Assembly: GCA_026989275.1 (NCBI GenBank)
Contig: JALSJQ010000030.1
Coordinates: forward strand, 1-63,727
Source of the DNA: Albidovulum sp.
GTDB lineage: Bacteria > Pseudomonadota > Alphaproteobacteria > Rhodobacterales > Rhodobacteraceae
DNA: 63,727 nt
Reading direction: 5' to 3'
Shown here: one piece after another, positions 27,570 through 39,422 of the stretch
Numbering within the stretch: the first letter of the stretch is position 1
Layout: every line of letters begins with the position of its first letter
Translations under genes and position numbers: made by a program
The notes under the pieces: model-generated
Seen by the model: the letters and a program-made list of their open reading frames with translations, nothing else
Told to the model about the DNA's origin: nothing
Database searches by the model: none

Positions 27570-27687
27570 CGGGCCGTTTTCACGGCAGCCATGAAATTCC
27601 TTGCCTCTTCCGTTCCGACGACCGAAGAATGTTCCGGCTGTCCGTCGGAAGGAAGTGCGCCCCGTCGCAACCAGGGATCGACCCGAT

Positions 27688-29490
27688 ATGCCGGATCTTG
27701 TCTCCATCGCCAGCCTGCTGCCGCTGCATGTGACGGCGGGGCTCGGGATCGCGATCGTGGCCGTGATGTTCGTGCTCTTCATGCGCGACATCTGGTCCCC
27801 CGAGGTGGTGGCGCTGGGAGGCGCGGCGGCGATGCTGCTTCTGGGGCTCCTGCCCTACGAGAAGGCCCTTGCGGTCTTCTCCAACCCTGCGCCCTGGACC
27901 ATCGCGGCCATGTTCATCCTGATGGGAGCGCTGGTGCGCACCGGAGCGCTCGACTGGCTCCTCTCGCGCATCGTCAGCCATGCCGAGGAGCGGCCGCGGC
28001 GCACCCTTGCCATGCTGATCGGTTTCGTGGTGGTGGCCTCGGCCTTCATCAACAACACGCCTGTGGTGGTGGTGATGATCCCGGTCTTCATGCGCCTGGC
28101 GCGACTGCTCGGGGTTGCGCCGTCGAAACTGCTGATCCCGCTGTCCTACGCCGCCATTCTCGGCGGCACGCTGACTCTGATCGGCACCTCGACCAACCTG
28201 CTTGTCGATGGTGTCGCCCGGACCCACGGCCTCGCCCCCTTCGGCATCTTCGAGGTCACCCCGCTCGGCCTTGTGCTGGTGGTGTGGGGGATGGTCTATC
28301 TTTTCTTCATCGGTCGTCACCTGCTGCCCGAGCGCGATTCGCTGGCCAATCTGGTCTCGGATCGGTCGCGGATGAAGTATTTCACCGAGGTGGCCATTCC
28401 CGAAGGTTCGGCGCTCGTCGGGGAGAAGGTGCTGGATGTCGATCTGTTCCAGCGCCGCGGCGTGCGGGTGATCGACGTGATCCGCGGCGACGAATCGCTC
28501 CGGCGCGATCTCGGCGCCGTCACCCTCGAGGCCGGGGACCGGGTGGTTCTCAGAACCGACATGAGCGAGCTTCTGAGCCTCCATGAAAATCCCGATCTCA
28601 GGGCGGTGGACAAGCTGTCCTCGGTCGAGACGACGACGGTCGAGGCGCTGATCACGCCCGGCTGCCGGCTCGTGGGCCGGCGGCTCGGGGATCTGCGGCT
28701 GCGGCGCCGTTACGGCGTCTATCCCCTTGCGGTGCATCGGCGGAACCAGAACATCAGCTCCCGGCTCGACGACGTGATCGTGCGGGTGGGCGACACGCTG
28801 CTTCTCGAGGGCGCCCCGGCCGACATTCGCCGCCTTGCCCAGGACATGGAGCTTGTCAACATCACCGCGCCGACCGCCCGGGCCTACCGGCGGGCCCATG
28901 CACCGCTGGTGCTTGGGGCGATGGCGCTGGTTGTGATCCTGTCGGCGCTCGGCCTCGCCCCGATCTTTCCGCTGGCGGTGGTGGCCGTGGCCTTCGTGCT
29001 CCTGACCCGCTGCATCGACGCCGACGAGGCCTTCTCCTTCGTCGAGGGGCGGCTGCTCGCGCTGATCCTCGCCATGCTCGCCGTGGGCGCCGGGCTCGAC
29101 GAGGCCGGATCGGTGCATCTCGTGGTCGAAGGGATGAAGCCGCTTCTGGCCGCCGCGCCGCCCTTTCTCGTGCTCTGGGCGATATATCTGCTGACGTCGC
29201 TGATGACCGAGCTCGTCTCCAACAATGCCGTCGCCGTCATCCTGACACCGGTCGCGATCGAGCTGGGCCGCAGCCTCGAGCTCGATCCGCGCCCGCTGGT
29301 GGTGGCGGTGATGGTGGCGGCCTCGGCCAGCTTCGCCACTCCGATCGGCTACCAGACCAATACGCTCATCTTCGGCCCCGGCGGCTACCGCTTCGCCGAT
29401 TTCGTCAAGGTCGGCCTGCCGCTCAACCTCTCTCTCGGCATCGTGGCGGTGCTGGTGATCCCGCTCCTGTGGCCGCTGACGGGCGGCTGA
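27688..29490 (+). CDS. SLC13-family transporter with two TrkA-C (RCK-C) domains
   Basis: A 600-residue inner-membrane protein. The N-terminal half (about 10-220) and the C-terminal part (about 410-600) are hydrophobic helices of the ArsB/NhaD/SLC13 superfamily, with the motifs FINNTPVVVVMIP and GTSTNLLVDG in the first half, SNNAVAVILTPVA and GYQTNTLIFGPGGY in the second. Between them lie two TrkA-C domains (about 225-400). Proteins of this build include sulfate and other anion transporters. ATG 27688 is used because the hydrophobic region begins soon after it. The substrate is not evident; a sulfate link is only suggested by the sulfur genes elsewhere in the window. Confidence 0.8.
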   Translation: MPDLVSIASLLPLHVTAGLGIAIVAVMFVLFMRDIWSPEVVALGGAAAMLLLGLLPYEKALAVFSNPAPWTIAAMFILMGALVRTGALDWLLSRIVSHAEERPRRTLAMLIGFVVVASAFINNTPVVVVMIPVFMRLARLLGVAPSKLLIPLSYAAILGGTLTLIGTSTNLLVDGVARTHGLAPFGIFEVTPLGLVLVVWGMVYLFFIGRHLLPERDSLANLVSDRSRMKYFTEVAIPEGSALVGEKVLDVDLFQRRGVRVIDVIRGDESLRRDLGAVTLEAGDRVVLRTDMSELLSLHENPDLRAVDKLSSVETTTVEALITPGCRLVGRRLGDLRLRRRYGVYPLAVHRRNQNISSRLDDVIVRVGDTLLLEGAPADIRRLAQDMELVNITAPTARAYRRAHAPLVLGAMALVVILSALGLAPIFPLAVVAVAFVLLTRCIDADEAFSFVEGRLLALILAMLAVGAGLDEAGSVHLVVEGMKPLLAAAPPFLVLWAIYLLTSLMTELVSNNAVAVILTPVAIELGRSLELDPRPLVVAVMVAASASFATPIGYQTNTLIFGPGGYRFADFVKVGLPLNLSLGIVAVLVIPLLWPLTGG

Positions 29491-29532
29491 GCGCGGGGGG
29501 AGAGGGCTGCGGACAGGGGGCGCGCCCGGCTC

Positions 29533-30621
29533 TCAGCCCCGGCTCCAGGGCACGATGCGGGTATGGTGCCCCATCTTGCGGTCGGGGCGGATCTCGCTCT
29601 TGCCGTAGAGATGGATCCGCAAATGGGGATCGCGCGAGAGGCGCGGTGCTTCCAGCACTTCCTCGCCGAGAAGGTTCACCATCTCCGCATCGGCGATGCG
29701 CTCTCCCCGTCCGAGCGGCCAGCCGGCAATGGCGCGTATGTGCTGTTCGAACTGGTCGATGGGGCAGACGGCTTCGGTCCAGTGCCCCGAATTGTGGACC
29801 CGGGGAGCGATTTCGTTGACAACGAGCCCGCTCTGGGTGACGAACATCTCCACCGCCAGCACCCCGACATGGCCGAGCGCCTCGGCCACCCGGGCGGCCA
29901 TGGCACGGGCCCGGTCGGCAAGATCGGGGGCGATGGCCGCCGGCACCTTCGAGAGCCTGAGGATGCCGCCCTCGTGCAGGTTTTCCGCCGGGTCGAATGC
30001 GGCCGTCGTGCCGTCGCCGCCCCGGGCGATGACGACGGAGATCTCCTTCTCGAAAGGCACGACAGCCTCGAGAACCGCCGGTACCCGACCGACGGCCTCC
30101 CAGCAGGGGGCCAGCTCCTCCGGGGTGGTGATCCGCGCCTGTCCCTTGCCGTCATAGCCGAGTTCGCGGGTCTTGAGGATCGCCGGCAGGCCGATGCGGC
30201 GCACCGCCTCCTCGAGCGTGGCCATGTCCTCGACCGGGGCATGGGGCGCCACGGCAAGGCCGCTTTCCTCGAGGAAGGCCTTTTCCTTCAGCCGGTCGCG
30301 GGTGATGACGAGAGAGCGGCGGGAAGGGCGGATCGGCGCCAGTCGCTCGATCGCGTCGAGCGCGGCCGGCGGAATGTTCTCGAATTCGTAGGTCACGACA
30401 TCGACCGCCCCGGCAAAGCGGCGCAGCGCCGCTTCGTCGTCATAGGGGGCGGCGGTATGGTGCAGGGCCGTCTCGCGGGCAGGAGCGGCCGGATCGGGAT
30501 CGTAGACATGGGCATGGAAGCCGAGCCGGGCCGCGGCGGTGGCCAGCATCCGGCCGAGCTGCCCACCGCCGAGAATGCCGATGGTGGCGCCGGGGGCAAG
30601 CGGCTGCAGGGTGTCAGTCAT
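29533..30621 (-). CDS. purK: 5-(carboxyamino)imidazole ribonucleotide synthase
   Basis: A 362-residue ATP-grasp enzyme of purine synthesis: AIR + bicarbonate + ATP gives N5-CAIR. It starts with the pre-ATP-grasp dinucleotide motif [16 protein letters not shown]-grasp segments [25 protein letters not shown] and [15 protein letters not shown] are intact. The start at 30621 overlaps the last 8 bases of purE, so the two are translationally coupled. Confidence 0.95.
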   Translation of the reverse strand: MTDTLQPLAPGATIGILGGGQLGRMLATAAARLGFHAHVYDPDPAAPARETALHHTAAPYDDEAALRRFAGAVDVVTYEFENIPPAALDAIERLAPIRPSRRSLVITRDRLKEKAFLEESGLAVAPHAPVEDMATLEEAVRRIGLPAILKTRELGYDGKGQARITTPEELAPCWEAVGRVPAVLEAVVPFEKEISVVIARGGDGTTAAFDPAENLHEGGILRLSKVPAAIAPDLADRARAMAARVAEALGHVGVLAVEMFVTQSGLVVNEIAPRVHNSGHWTEAVCPIDQFEQHIRAIAGWPLGRGERIADAEMVNLLGEEVLEAPRLSRDPHLRIHLYGKSEIRPDRKMGHHTRIVPWSRG

Positions 30622-31114
30622 CTTGCGGCACCTCCGGCACGGATGCGGCCAGGGCCGCCCGCCAGGCATCGAGCCGCGCGGCGAGGTCGGGGTCGGTCGT
30701 GGCGAGGATCGCGGCGGCGTAGAGCCCGGCATTCACGGCTCCTGCCGGGCCGATGGCCATGGTGCCGACGGGAAAGCCCCGCGGCATCTGCACGATCGAA
30801 TAGAGCGAATCGAGCCCCTTGAGCGCCCGGCTCTCGACCGGCACGCCGATCACCGGCAGCGATGTCTTGGATGCCACCATGCCCGGCAGATGGGCCGCGC
30901 CCCCGGCACCGGCGATGATGACCCTGAGCCCCCGCTCGCGGGCGGTGCGGCCGTATTCCCACAGCCGGTCGGGGGTGCGGTGGGCCGAGACGATCCGCGC
31001 CTCGCAGGGGACGGCCAGCTCCTCGAGCACGTCGGCTGCGCCCTTCATCGTCGGCCAGTCGGACTGGCTGCCCATGATGATGCCGACAAGGGGGTGCGGG
31101 GCGGCTGGTGGCAT
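30614..31114 (-). CDS. purE: N5-CAIR mutase
   Basis: A 166-residue class I PurE. The signature segments are [13 protein letters not shown] near the N-terminus, SAHRTPDRL, and [12 protein letters not shown]. It converts N5-CAIR to CAIR, following PurK in the same operon. Full length. GGAG lies just before ATG 31114; the DUF465 gene is 32 bases upstream on the same strand. Confidence 0.95.
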   Translation of the reverse strand: MPPAAPHPLVGIIMGSQSDWPTMKGAADVLEELAVPCEARIVSAHRTPDRLWEYGRTARERGLRVIIAGAGGAAHLPGMVASKTSLPVIGVPVESRALKGLDSLYSIVQMPRGFPVGTMAIGPAGAVNAGLYAAAILATTDPDLAARLDAWRAALAASVPEVPQDD

Positions 31115-31146
31115 GGCGGTCTCCTTCGATCGCAGGGAGCGGGGAG

Positions 31147-31362
31147 TCAGGCGATGATGTCGGGGGTCAGCTGATCCTCGATGCGGGCGATCAGATCCTT
31201 CAGCATCAGCTTCTTCTTCTTGAGGCGCCTGATGGTGAAGGGGTCGCCACGGCCCGATTGCTCGAGCGCCGTGATGGCGGCATCGAGGTCGCGATGCTCG
31301 CAGCGCAACGCCTCGAGCCGCACGCGCAGCATTTCCTCCGCGTCGATGGTTCTTGCGGTCAT
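31147..31362 (-). CDS. DUF465/YdcH-family small protein
   Basis: A 71-residue highly charged, helical coiled-coil protein with the family core [27 protein letters not shown]. The family has no assigned function. It is upstream of purE on the same strand, an arrangement common in alphaproteobacteria, and divergent from hsp20 across a 220-base region. Confidence 0.85.
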   Translation of the reverse strand: MTARTIDAEEMLRVRLEALRCEHRDLDAAITALEQSGRGDPFTIRRLKKKKLMLKDLIARIEDQLTPDIIA

Positions 31363-31489
31363 GGATGGTCCCCGTGCTTGCCATTGTTTTAGGCGAAACG
31401 GCGCAGGAGCGGAAGGGCCGGAGCGTGGCCGGGAAGCGGCGCAGTGTCGCTTTTGCGGTGTGACGATGGCACCCTGCTTCCGCCAACAT

Positions 31490-31518
31490 CTTGATATGAC
31501 GGGGGAAGCTCCCCATAT
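31490..31518 (+). promoter_or_regulatory. heat-shock (RpoH/sigma-32-type) promoter of hsp20
   Basis: CTTGATA (31490-31496), a 14-base spacer, then CCCCATAT (31511-31518). This matches the sigma-32 pattern CTTGAAA-N11..15-CCCCATNT in both elements and spacing. It lies 64 bases before the Hsp20 ATG, where heat-shock control is expected. Confidence 0.65.
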
Positions 31519-31582
31519 TTCCTTCGTCGGCTGCCTCGAGGAGGGGCCGGCGCCATGGAGTCGCTTCAGAAAGGACCGAAAA

Positions 31583-31999
31583 ATGAACAAGATGTCACTC
31601 GCCCAGCACCCGTTCCTGCTCGGCTTCGAGGAGCTGGAGAGGTTTCTCGAGCGAATGTCGAAGAGCGGCAATGACGGCTACCCGCCCTTCAATATCGAGC
31701 AGACCGGGAAGAACGCCTACCGCATCACCCTCGCGGTCGCCGGTTTCTCGGAAGACGATCTCGAGATCGTCGTCGAGGACAACCAGCTGATCGTGCGCGG
31801 CAGGAAGAAGCCGGAGGACGAGGAGGGCCGGATCTTCCTTCATCGCGGGATCGCCTCGCGCCAGTTCGAGCGTCGTTTCGCGATTGCCGACGGGGTCGAG
31901 GTCAGGGGTGCCACGCTCGAGAACGGGCTCCTGCACATCGACCTGGAGAAGGAGGAACCCGAACCCGTGGTCCGCAAGGTCGAGATCAGGAAGAGCTGA
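31583..31999 (+). CDS. Hsp20/alpha-crystallin small heat-shock protein
   Basis: A 138-residue holdase chaperone. The short N-terminal arm is followed by the alpha-crystallin domain (about 37-130): [54 protein letters not shown] and the conserved late [16 protein letters not shown] precedes the ATG. The sigma-32-type promoter upstream supports heat induction. It is followed 44 bases later by the DUF1150 gene, an arrangement known in alphaproteobacteria. Confidence 0.93.
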   Translation: MNKMSLAQHPFLLGFEELERFLERMSKSGNDGYPPFNIEQTGKNAYRITLAVAGFSEDDLEIVVEDNQLIVRGRKKPEDEEGRIFLHRGIASRQFERRFAIADGVEVRGATLENGLLHIDLEKEEPEPVVRKVEIRKS

Positions 32000-32043
32000 A
32001 CGGCCGGGCCGGATGTGCCGGTGCGTTCAGGGAAAGGGAGCAG

Positions 32044-32274
32044 ATGAACGAGAAATACGAACTCGATGTCGGCGGCGCCGGTGAACGGATCGTCTATGTG
32101 CGGCCGGTGAAGGTCGAGGATCTGCCCCCGGAGATTCGCAAGGAGGCGGAAGGGCTCGAGACCCTCTACGCCGTCCATGCCCCGGACGGGCAGCGTCTCG
32201 CGCTGGTGCGGGACCGCAATCTTGCCTTCGTGCTTGCACGCAAGCACGATTTCGCACCGGTCAACGCCCACTGA
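32044..32274 (+). CDS. DUF1150 small protein
   Basis: A 76-residue protein matching the DUF1150 pattern: YVRPVKVEDLPPEIR..LYAVHAPDGQRLALVRDRNLAFVLARKHDFAPVNAH. No function is established for the family. Its regular position after an hsp20 gene suggests a stress role and co-transcription. AGGGAGCAG ribosome site; a strong hairpin lies 70 bases downstream. Confidence 0.85.
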   Translation: MNEKYELDVGGAGERIVYVRPVKVEDLPPEIRKEAEGLETLYAVHAPDGQRLALVRDRNLAFVLARKHDFAPVNAH

Positions 32275-32343
32275 GGCCGTCCGAACCGCGCCTTCGGGCT
32301 GCCGGTCCGACGGGAGGGAGCACGAAGGGCGCAGGATGCGAGA

Positions 32344-32379
32344 CGAAAAGGGGCTCCGCCGGGTGCGGGGCCCCTTTCG
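32344..32379. terminator. bidirectional terminator between DUF1150 and sat-cysC
   Basis: CGAAAAGGGGC and GGCCCCTTTCG form an A/T-flanked GC stem with a loop that can pair further. The As on the left and Ts on the right give a T-tract on both strands. It lies between convergent genes. Confidence 0.7.
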
Positions 32380-32414
32380 CATGGGCAAGGTTTGCACGGG
32401 AGAGGGCGGCGCGC

Positions 32415-34127
<1,713 letters not shown>

Positions 34128-34287
34128 CGCTTGCTCCGGCACGGACGCTTCGGGGAACACACAGGAGGTGAACATCGGCGCGCTTTTGCGCTGAAAACGT
34201 GCCCCGATCAAGGCCGGATGCCGACGAAAAGACGGATTTTCGCACGAAGGAGCGGCCGCGGTTGCGACTTCGGTGCCCTCGGGCCGT

Positions 34288-34313
34288 GCAGGGGAGATTT
34301 GCAGGGGAGATTT
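34288..34313. repeat. perfect tandem repeat of 13 bases
   Basis: GCAGGGGAGATTT occurs twice without a gap (34288-34300 and 34301-34313), about 160 bases upstream of the sat-cysC start and between it and trxB. Function unknown; it may be a regulator site or a replication slip. Confidence 0.6.
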
Positions 34314-34314
34314 T

Positions 34315-34360
34315 CGGCGGCAAGGAGGGGCGGCGGCGTGCCTCGCCCCCTTGCCGCCGC
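34315..34360. terminator. long GC inverted repeat downstream of trxB
   Basis: CGGCGGCAAGG and CTTGCCGCCG pair, with additional GGGGCG/CGCCCC pairing, next to the trxB stop. On the trxB strand the stem is followed by AAAATC, not a T-tract, so classic rho-independent action is doubtful. It may stabilise the 3' end of the trxB mRNA. Confidence 0.45.
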
Positions 34361-34378
34361 CTGCGCGCCCTCTCCGGG

Positions 34379-35634
<1,256 letters not shown>

Positions 35635-36138
35635 ATGCCCGGATCGAGGCTCGATGCAATCGACCGCAAGATCCTCGCCGAGCTTCAGGCCGACGGCCGG
35701 ATGACCAATGTCGAGCTGGCGCGGCGGGTCGGCATCTCGGCGCCGCCTTGTCTGCGGCGGGTGCGCAATCTCGAGGAACAGGGCTACATTCGCGGCTATC
35801 ATGCCGATGTCGATGCCCGCAAGCTGGGCTTCGAGGTTCATGTCTTCGCCATGGTCGGGCTTCACAGCCAGGCGGAGGCCGATCTGCGGGCCTTCGAGGA
35901 ACAGTGCCGCTCCTGGCCCCTGGTGCGCGAATGCCACATGCTCAACGGCGAGATCGACTTCCTGCTCAAATGCGTCGCCCCCGATCTCTCGACCTTCCAC
36001 CGCTTCCTGACGGAGGAGCTGACGGCGGCGCCCAACGTCGCTTCCGTGAAGACCTCGCTCGTCATTCGCGATGCCAAGGACGAACCCGGCATCCCCTTCG
36101 AGGTGCTCGAGAAACGCGTGGCCGCCGAGGAAGGCTGA
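35635..36138 (+). CDS. Lrp/AsnC-family transcriptional regulator
   Basis: A 167-residue protein. The N-terminal HTH is LDAIDRKILAELQADGRMTNVELARRVGISAPPCLRRVRNLEEQGYI; the C-terminal RAM ligand domain contains GEIDFLLKCVAPDLSTFHRFL. Such octameric proteins respond to amino acids. ATG 35635 follows ACGGAGG by 6 bases; another ATG at 35620 is possible. Divergent from trxB in many alphaproteobacteria. Target genes and ligand are unknown. Confidence 0.88.
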   Translation: MPGSRLDAIDRKILAELQADGRMTNVELARRVGISAPPCLRRVRNLEEQGYIRGYHADVDARKLGFEVHVFAMVGLHSQAEADLRAFEEQCRSWPLVRECHMLNGEIDFLLKCVAPDLSTFHRFLTEELTAAPNVASVKTSLVIRDAKDEPGIPFEVLEKRVAAEEG

Positions 36139-36164
36139 GAGGGGGGCGGCTTCGAGAGGGACGA

Positions 36165-36329
36165 TCAGGCCGAAAGGCGGGTGCGCTCGGCGGCAGGGCG
36201 GCCCTTGCGGGCGGGTGCGCCTCGCTCCTCTCTTTGGGGGAGCCGTGCCTGCCGGCCCGGCAGGCGCGACATCCGCTCGGCTTCCTCGATCACCCGTTCC
36301 AGCCAGCGATGGCGCAGTCTCTTGCCCAT
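36165..36329 (-). CDS. small basic hypothetical protein
   Basis: A 54-residue reading frame, MGKRLRHRWLERVIEEAERM followed by an Arg/Pro-rich tail. It has ATG 36329 and a GGGAG sequence 11 bases upstream. The first 25 residues could form an amphipathic basic helix. No family is recognised, and the tail looks like GC-driven composition. It may be real, but evidence is thin. Confidence 0.3.
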   Translation of the reverse strand: MGKRLRHRWLERVIEEAERMSRLPGRQARLPQREERGAPARKGRPAAERTRLSA

Positions 36330-36489
36330 GACACGATACTCCCACGGCATTCCGACGGCTCCGTTGCCGTCCTGTTGACGATGGCGGCGAAATGGGGCGA
36401 GGATGGGCCGCCAATCGCAAGATTTTGCGAAAAATGCGAGGCGGACGGCGTGTGGTCCGTTTCCGCGCCGGGGTCTGCCGTTGCGATGT

Positions 36490-37248
36490 TCAGAGGCGGA
36501 TGGCGGAGATCAGGCGGCCGTAATCCGCTTCGCCCTCGTGGCAGGCCCGGCGATAGGAGAAGAAGCGCACCGGGTCGTCATAGGTGCAATGGCCGGTCCA
36601 CTCGGCGTGGCCCACCCCGGCCTCGCGCAGAAGGTGCAGGCCGAGACCGGGCAGATCGAACAGGTAGCGATCGCCCGTGCCGTTGGCGAAGAAGCGCGAG
36701 AGGGCGGGGTCCTCGGCCATGAAGGCGTCGAGGATCTCCGGCCCGACCTCGTAGTTGCGTTGGGAGATGGTCGGTCCGATGACGGCGGCGATCCGCTCGC
36801 GGCGGGCGCCGAGCCCCTCCATCGCCGCGACGGCCGCCTCGATCACCCCGGCCAGGGCGCCGCGCCAGCCGGCGTGGACGGCGGCGATCACCCCGGCCCC
36901 GGCGTCTCCCATCAGGATCGGCTGGCAATCGGCGGTCAGGACCGCGACCGCGAGGCCGGGGGTGGCGGTGACGAGCGCGTCGGCCTCCGGTTCGTCACCC
37001 CGCAACGGCCCGTCCACCCGGATCACCCGCGGCGAATGCACCTGCCGCACGGTGACGAGGCTTTCCGGCGGAACGGCAAGCGCCGCGGCGACGATGGCAC
37101 GGTTGCGGGAGACGATCTCGCCCATGTCCTGCGAGCCGATGCCGCAGTTGAGGCTCTCGTAGACGCCCGAAGACGCGCCGCCCTTGCGGGTAAAGAAACC
37201 GTGCCGGAAGGCCGAAAGCGGTTTGGCGGTGATGATCTCGAGGCTCAT
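36490..37248 (-). CDS. pgeF: peptidoglycan editing factor PgeF (multicopper-oxidase-like, YfiH/LACC1 family)
   Basis: A 252-residue protein. Zn/Cu-ligand and family motifs are HGFFTRKGG near the N-terminus, RQVHSP, LTADCQPI, and HAGWRG. PgeF removes wrongly incorporated L-Ser or Gly residues from muropeptide precursors; related proteins act on purine nucleosides. It lies 21 bases downstream of the MidA-like gene, with lgt in front of that, a conserved alphaproteobacterial operon. Confidence 0.92.
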   Translation of the reverse strand: MSLEIITAKPLSAFRHGFFTRKGGASSGVYESLNCGIGSQDMGEIVSRNRAIVAAALAVPPESLVTVRQVHSPRVIRVDGPLRGDEPEADALVTATPGLAVAVLTADCQPILMGDAGAGVIAAVHAGWRGALAGVIEAAVAAMEGLGARRERIAAVIGPTISQRNYEVGPEILDAFMAEDPALSRFFANGTGDRYLFDLPGLGLHLLREAGVGHAEWTGHCTYDDPVRFFSYRRACHEGEADYGRLISAIRL

Positions 37249-37269
37249 CGGCTCTCTTTCGAACTGGCA

Positions 37270-38361
37270 TCACGCGGCAGGCGGCAGCCCCGGCGGCGGG
37301 CCGAGGCGGTCATGGATCGCCATGACCTTGAACAGGGTTCCCATTTCCTCCGGCGAGGTCAAGCGGCGGATGGCGGCAAGGTGATTTTCGAGCGCCGGTC
37401 CCTTCAGCCGCCGGGCCAGGGCGGCGGCGCGCGCCCTGATGCCGAGCGCCTCGAGAAAGGCGCCCTGAGCCGTCATCGCAGAATGGCAGGCGCCGCCCTC
37501 TCTCGCGGCGGCAGCGAGGGCGGCGAAATCGACATGGGCCGTGAGGTCGGCCATGCCGGGGCGGGCAAGCGGATCGACCGGTGCGTGGTTCTCGACCGCC
37601 TGGAAGGTATCCCCGAGGGAGCGCCAGCCGCCATAGTCGATGATGAGGGCGACCCCGCCCTTGGTGGCGATCCGGCCGGCGAGGGTGCGGGCAATGGCGA
37701 GTGCCGGCAGCGAGATCTCGACGATGTCGCCCTCCCGCGTGTCGGCCAGTCGTTCGGCGAGGAAGGCAGCCGGCATCTCGCCCGAAAGACCGAAGGCGAG
37801 CTTCCCCGCCTCGTCGAGCCCCACCATCCGCTCGCGCCAGGCGGTGGGGGTGCGGATGAACTGGCGGATCGGCAGGGCGTCGAAGAATTCGTTGGCGACG
37901 AGGAGGAGCGGCAGATCGGCGTGGCGGGACAGCGCCTCGTCGATGGTTCCGGCCCATTCGACCGCGTGACCGGCGAGCGCCTTGCGTTGGCGGCGGCGCA
38001 TGGCGGGGCTCGCCTCGACGAGCACGAGCCGCATCGCCCCGTGAAAACCGGGGACGATCCGGGTCGCACGCAGCAGATCGGCCATCAGCGTGCCGCGGCC
38101 GGGGCCGGCCTCGACGAGGAGAAAGGGGGCTGGGCGGCCGCGGTCGATCCAGCTCTGGGCGAGGGCGAGACCGAGAAGCTCGCCGAAGACCTGGCTGATC
38201 TCGGGCGCGGTGATGAAGTCGCCCCGGGCGCCCAGGGCCTCGCGCCGCGTGTAGTAGCCGTGCTCGGGATGAAGGAGGCAGCTGCGCATGTATTCGGCCA
38301 GCGTGACGGGCCCTTCGGTGCGGATCCGCCGGGCAAGGATCTCGGCCAGGGGGGTGGTCAT
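37270..38361 (-). CDS. MidA/NDUFAF7-like class I SAM-dependent methyltransferase
   Basis: A 363-residue protein of the DUF185 family. It contains GYYTRREALGARGDFITAPEISQVFGELLG, the SAM-site segment LVEAGPGRGTLMADLLR, and ANEFFDALPIRQF. The mitochondrial relative methylates an arginine of a complex I subunit; the bacterial role is inferred to be similar. ATGA overlap with lgt, 21 bases before pgeF. Confidence 0.9.
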   Translation of the reverse strand: MTTPLAEILARRIRTEGPVTLAEYMRSCLLHPEHGYYTRREALGARGDFITAPEISQVFGELLGLALAQSWIDRGRPAPFLLVEAGPGRGTLMADLLRATRIVPGFHGAMRLVLVEASPAMRRRQRKALAGHAVEWAGTIDEALSRHADLPLLLVANEFFDALPIRQFIRTPTAWRERMVGLDEAGKLAFGLSGEMPAAFLAERLADTREGDIVEISLPALAIARTLAGRIATKGGVALIIDYGGWRSLGDTFQAVENHAPVDPLARPGMADLTAHVDFAALAAAAREGGACHSAMTAQGAFLEALGIRARAAALARRLKGPALENHLAAIRRLTSPEEMGTLFKVMAIHDRLGPPPGLPPAA

Positions 38362-39260
38362 GGGCGTGCCCGCATCCGTCGTCGTGCCCAGAACATGATG
38401 CCCAGCCCGGCGAGGATCATCGGCAACGAGAGCAGCTGCCCCATGGAAAGGCCGGCACCGCCGAGGCGCACCACATGGCCGAGCGGGTTGTCGGGGGTGA
38501 TGAATTGCGGATCGGCCTCGCGGAAGAATTCGACGAGGAAGCGCGAGAGTCCGTAACCGGCGAGGAAGAGGCCGATCGAGAAGCCCGGCGTCTTGAGCGT
38601 GCCCTTGCGGAAGGCGAGCCCCGCCAGCAGCGCCCCGAGCAGCAGTCCTTCGAGCGCCGCCTCGTAGAGCTGCGACGGATGCCGCGCGCAGATCCCGGCC
38701 CAGCCTTCGGGGCAGGGGGCGCCGGGAAATGCCATCGCCCAGGGTACATCGGTCGGCCGGCCCCACAATTCGCCGTTGATGAAATTGGCGATCCGCCCGA
38801 GGAAGAGGCCGATCGGGACGGTGACGGCCAGCGCATCACCGAAGGAAAGCGGGTCGATCCCCCGTTTGCGGGCGAAGAGCCAGGCGGCCGCGACCACGCC
38901 GAGAAAGCCGCCATGGAAGGACATGCCGCCCTTCCACACGGCGAGGATCTCGGCCGGATTGGCGAGATAGTAGTCGGGGCGATAGAAGAACACATAGCCC
39001 AGCCGCCCCCCGAGAATGATGCCGACGATGGCCCAGGCGAGGAAATCCTCGATGTCGCGCGTGGTCATCGGCGGCCGCTGCCCGGGCCACAGATGCGGCC
39101 GGCGCAGCATCGCCACGATCACCCGCCACGCGAGGAGGATGCCGGCGACATAGGCCAGCGCATACCAGCGAATGGCGATTCGCACCGGCCCGATGTCGAT
39201 ACCGAAGATTTCCGGGTCGATAGCGGGATAGGGGATGACAAGGGCGATCTGGCTGAGCAT
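38358..39260 (-). CDS. lgt: prolipoprotein diacylglyceryl transferase
   Basis: A 300-residue inner-membrane enzyme with about seven helices. It transfers diacylglycerol from phosphatidylglycerol to the lipobox cysteine of prolipoproteins. The Lgt signature is present as GRIANFINGELWGRPTDVPWAM, together with GGMSFHGGFLGV and the His/Arg segment ARHPSQLYEA. AGGAGG before the ATG. First gene of the lgt-midA-pgeF operon, divergent from ubiK. Confidence 0.95.
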   Translation of the reverse strand: MLSQIALVIPYPAIDPEIFGIDIGPVRIAIRWYALAYVAGILLAWRVIVAMLRRPHLWPGQRPPMTTRDIEDFLAWAIVGIILGGRLGYVFFYRPDYYLANPAEILAVWKGGMSFHGGFLGVVAAAWLFARKRGIDPLSFGDALAVTVPIGLFLGRIANFINGELWGRPTDVPWAMAFPGAPCPEGWAGICARHPSQLYEAALEGLLLGALLAGLAFRKGTLKTPGFSIGLFLAGYGLSRFLVEFFREADPQFITPDNPLGHVVRLGGAGLSMGQLLSLPMILAGLGIMFWARRRMRARP

Positions 39261-39422
39261 GGGGCCTCCTCGGTCGCTCCAGCCATTTCAGCGCCTCCGG
39301 TCCCTGTCAAGCCGCGGAAAATGGCGATCGCGTGAGCTCCCGTGAAACGGGCGCTCCGGCCGCCCTCCCTTGGCATTCGGGCGCGGGAAATGCATAGAGG
39401 GGGCAGCAAGAAGGAGTGCGCC

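Noticed and set aside
34315-34360. Riboswitch upstream of sat-cysC
   Set aside because: The structure is a single inverted repeat closer to the trxB stop and does not resemble any SAM-type or other known riboswitch core.
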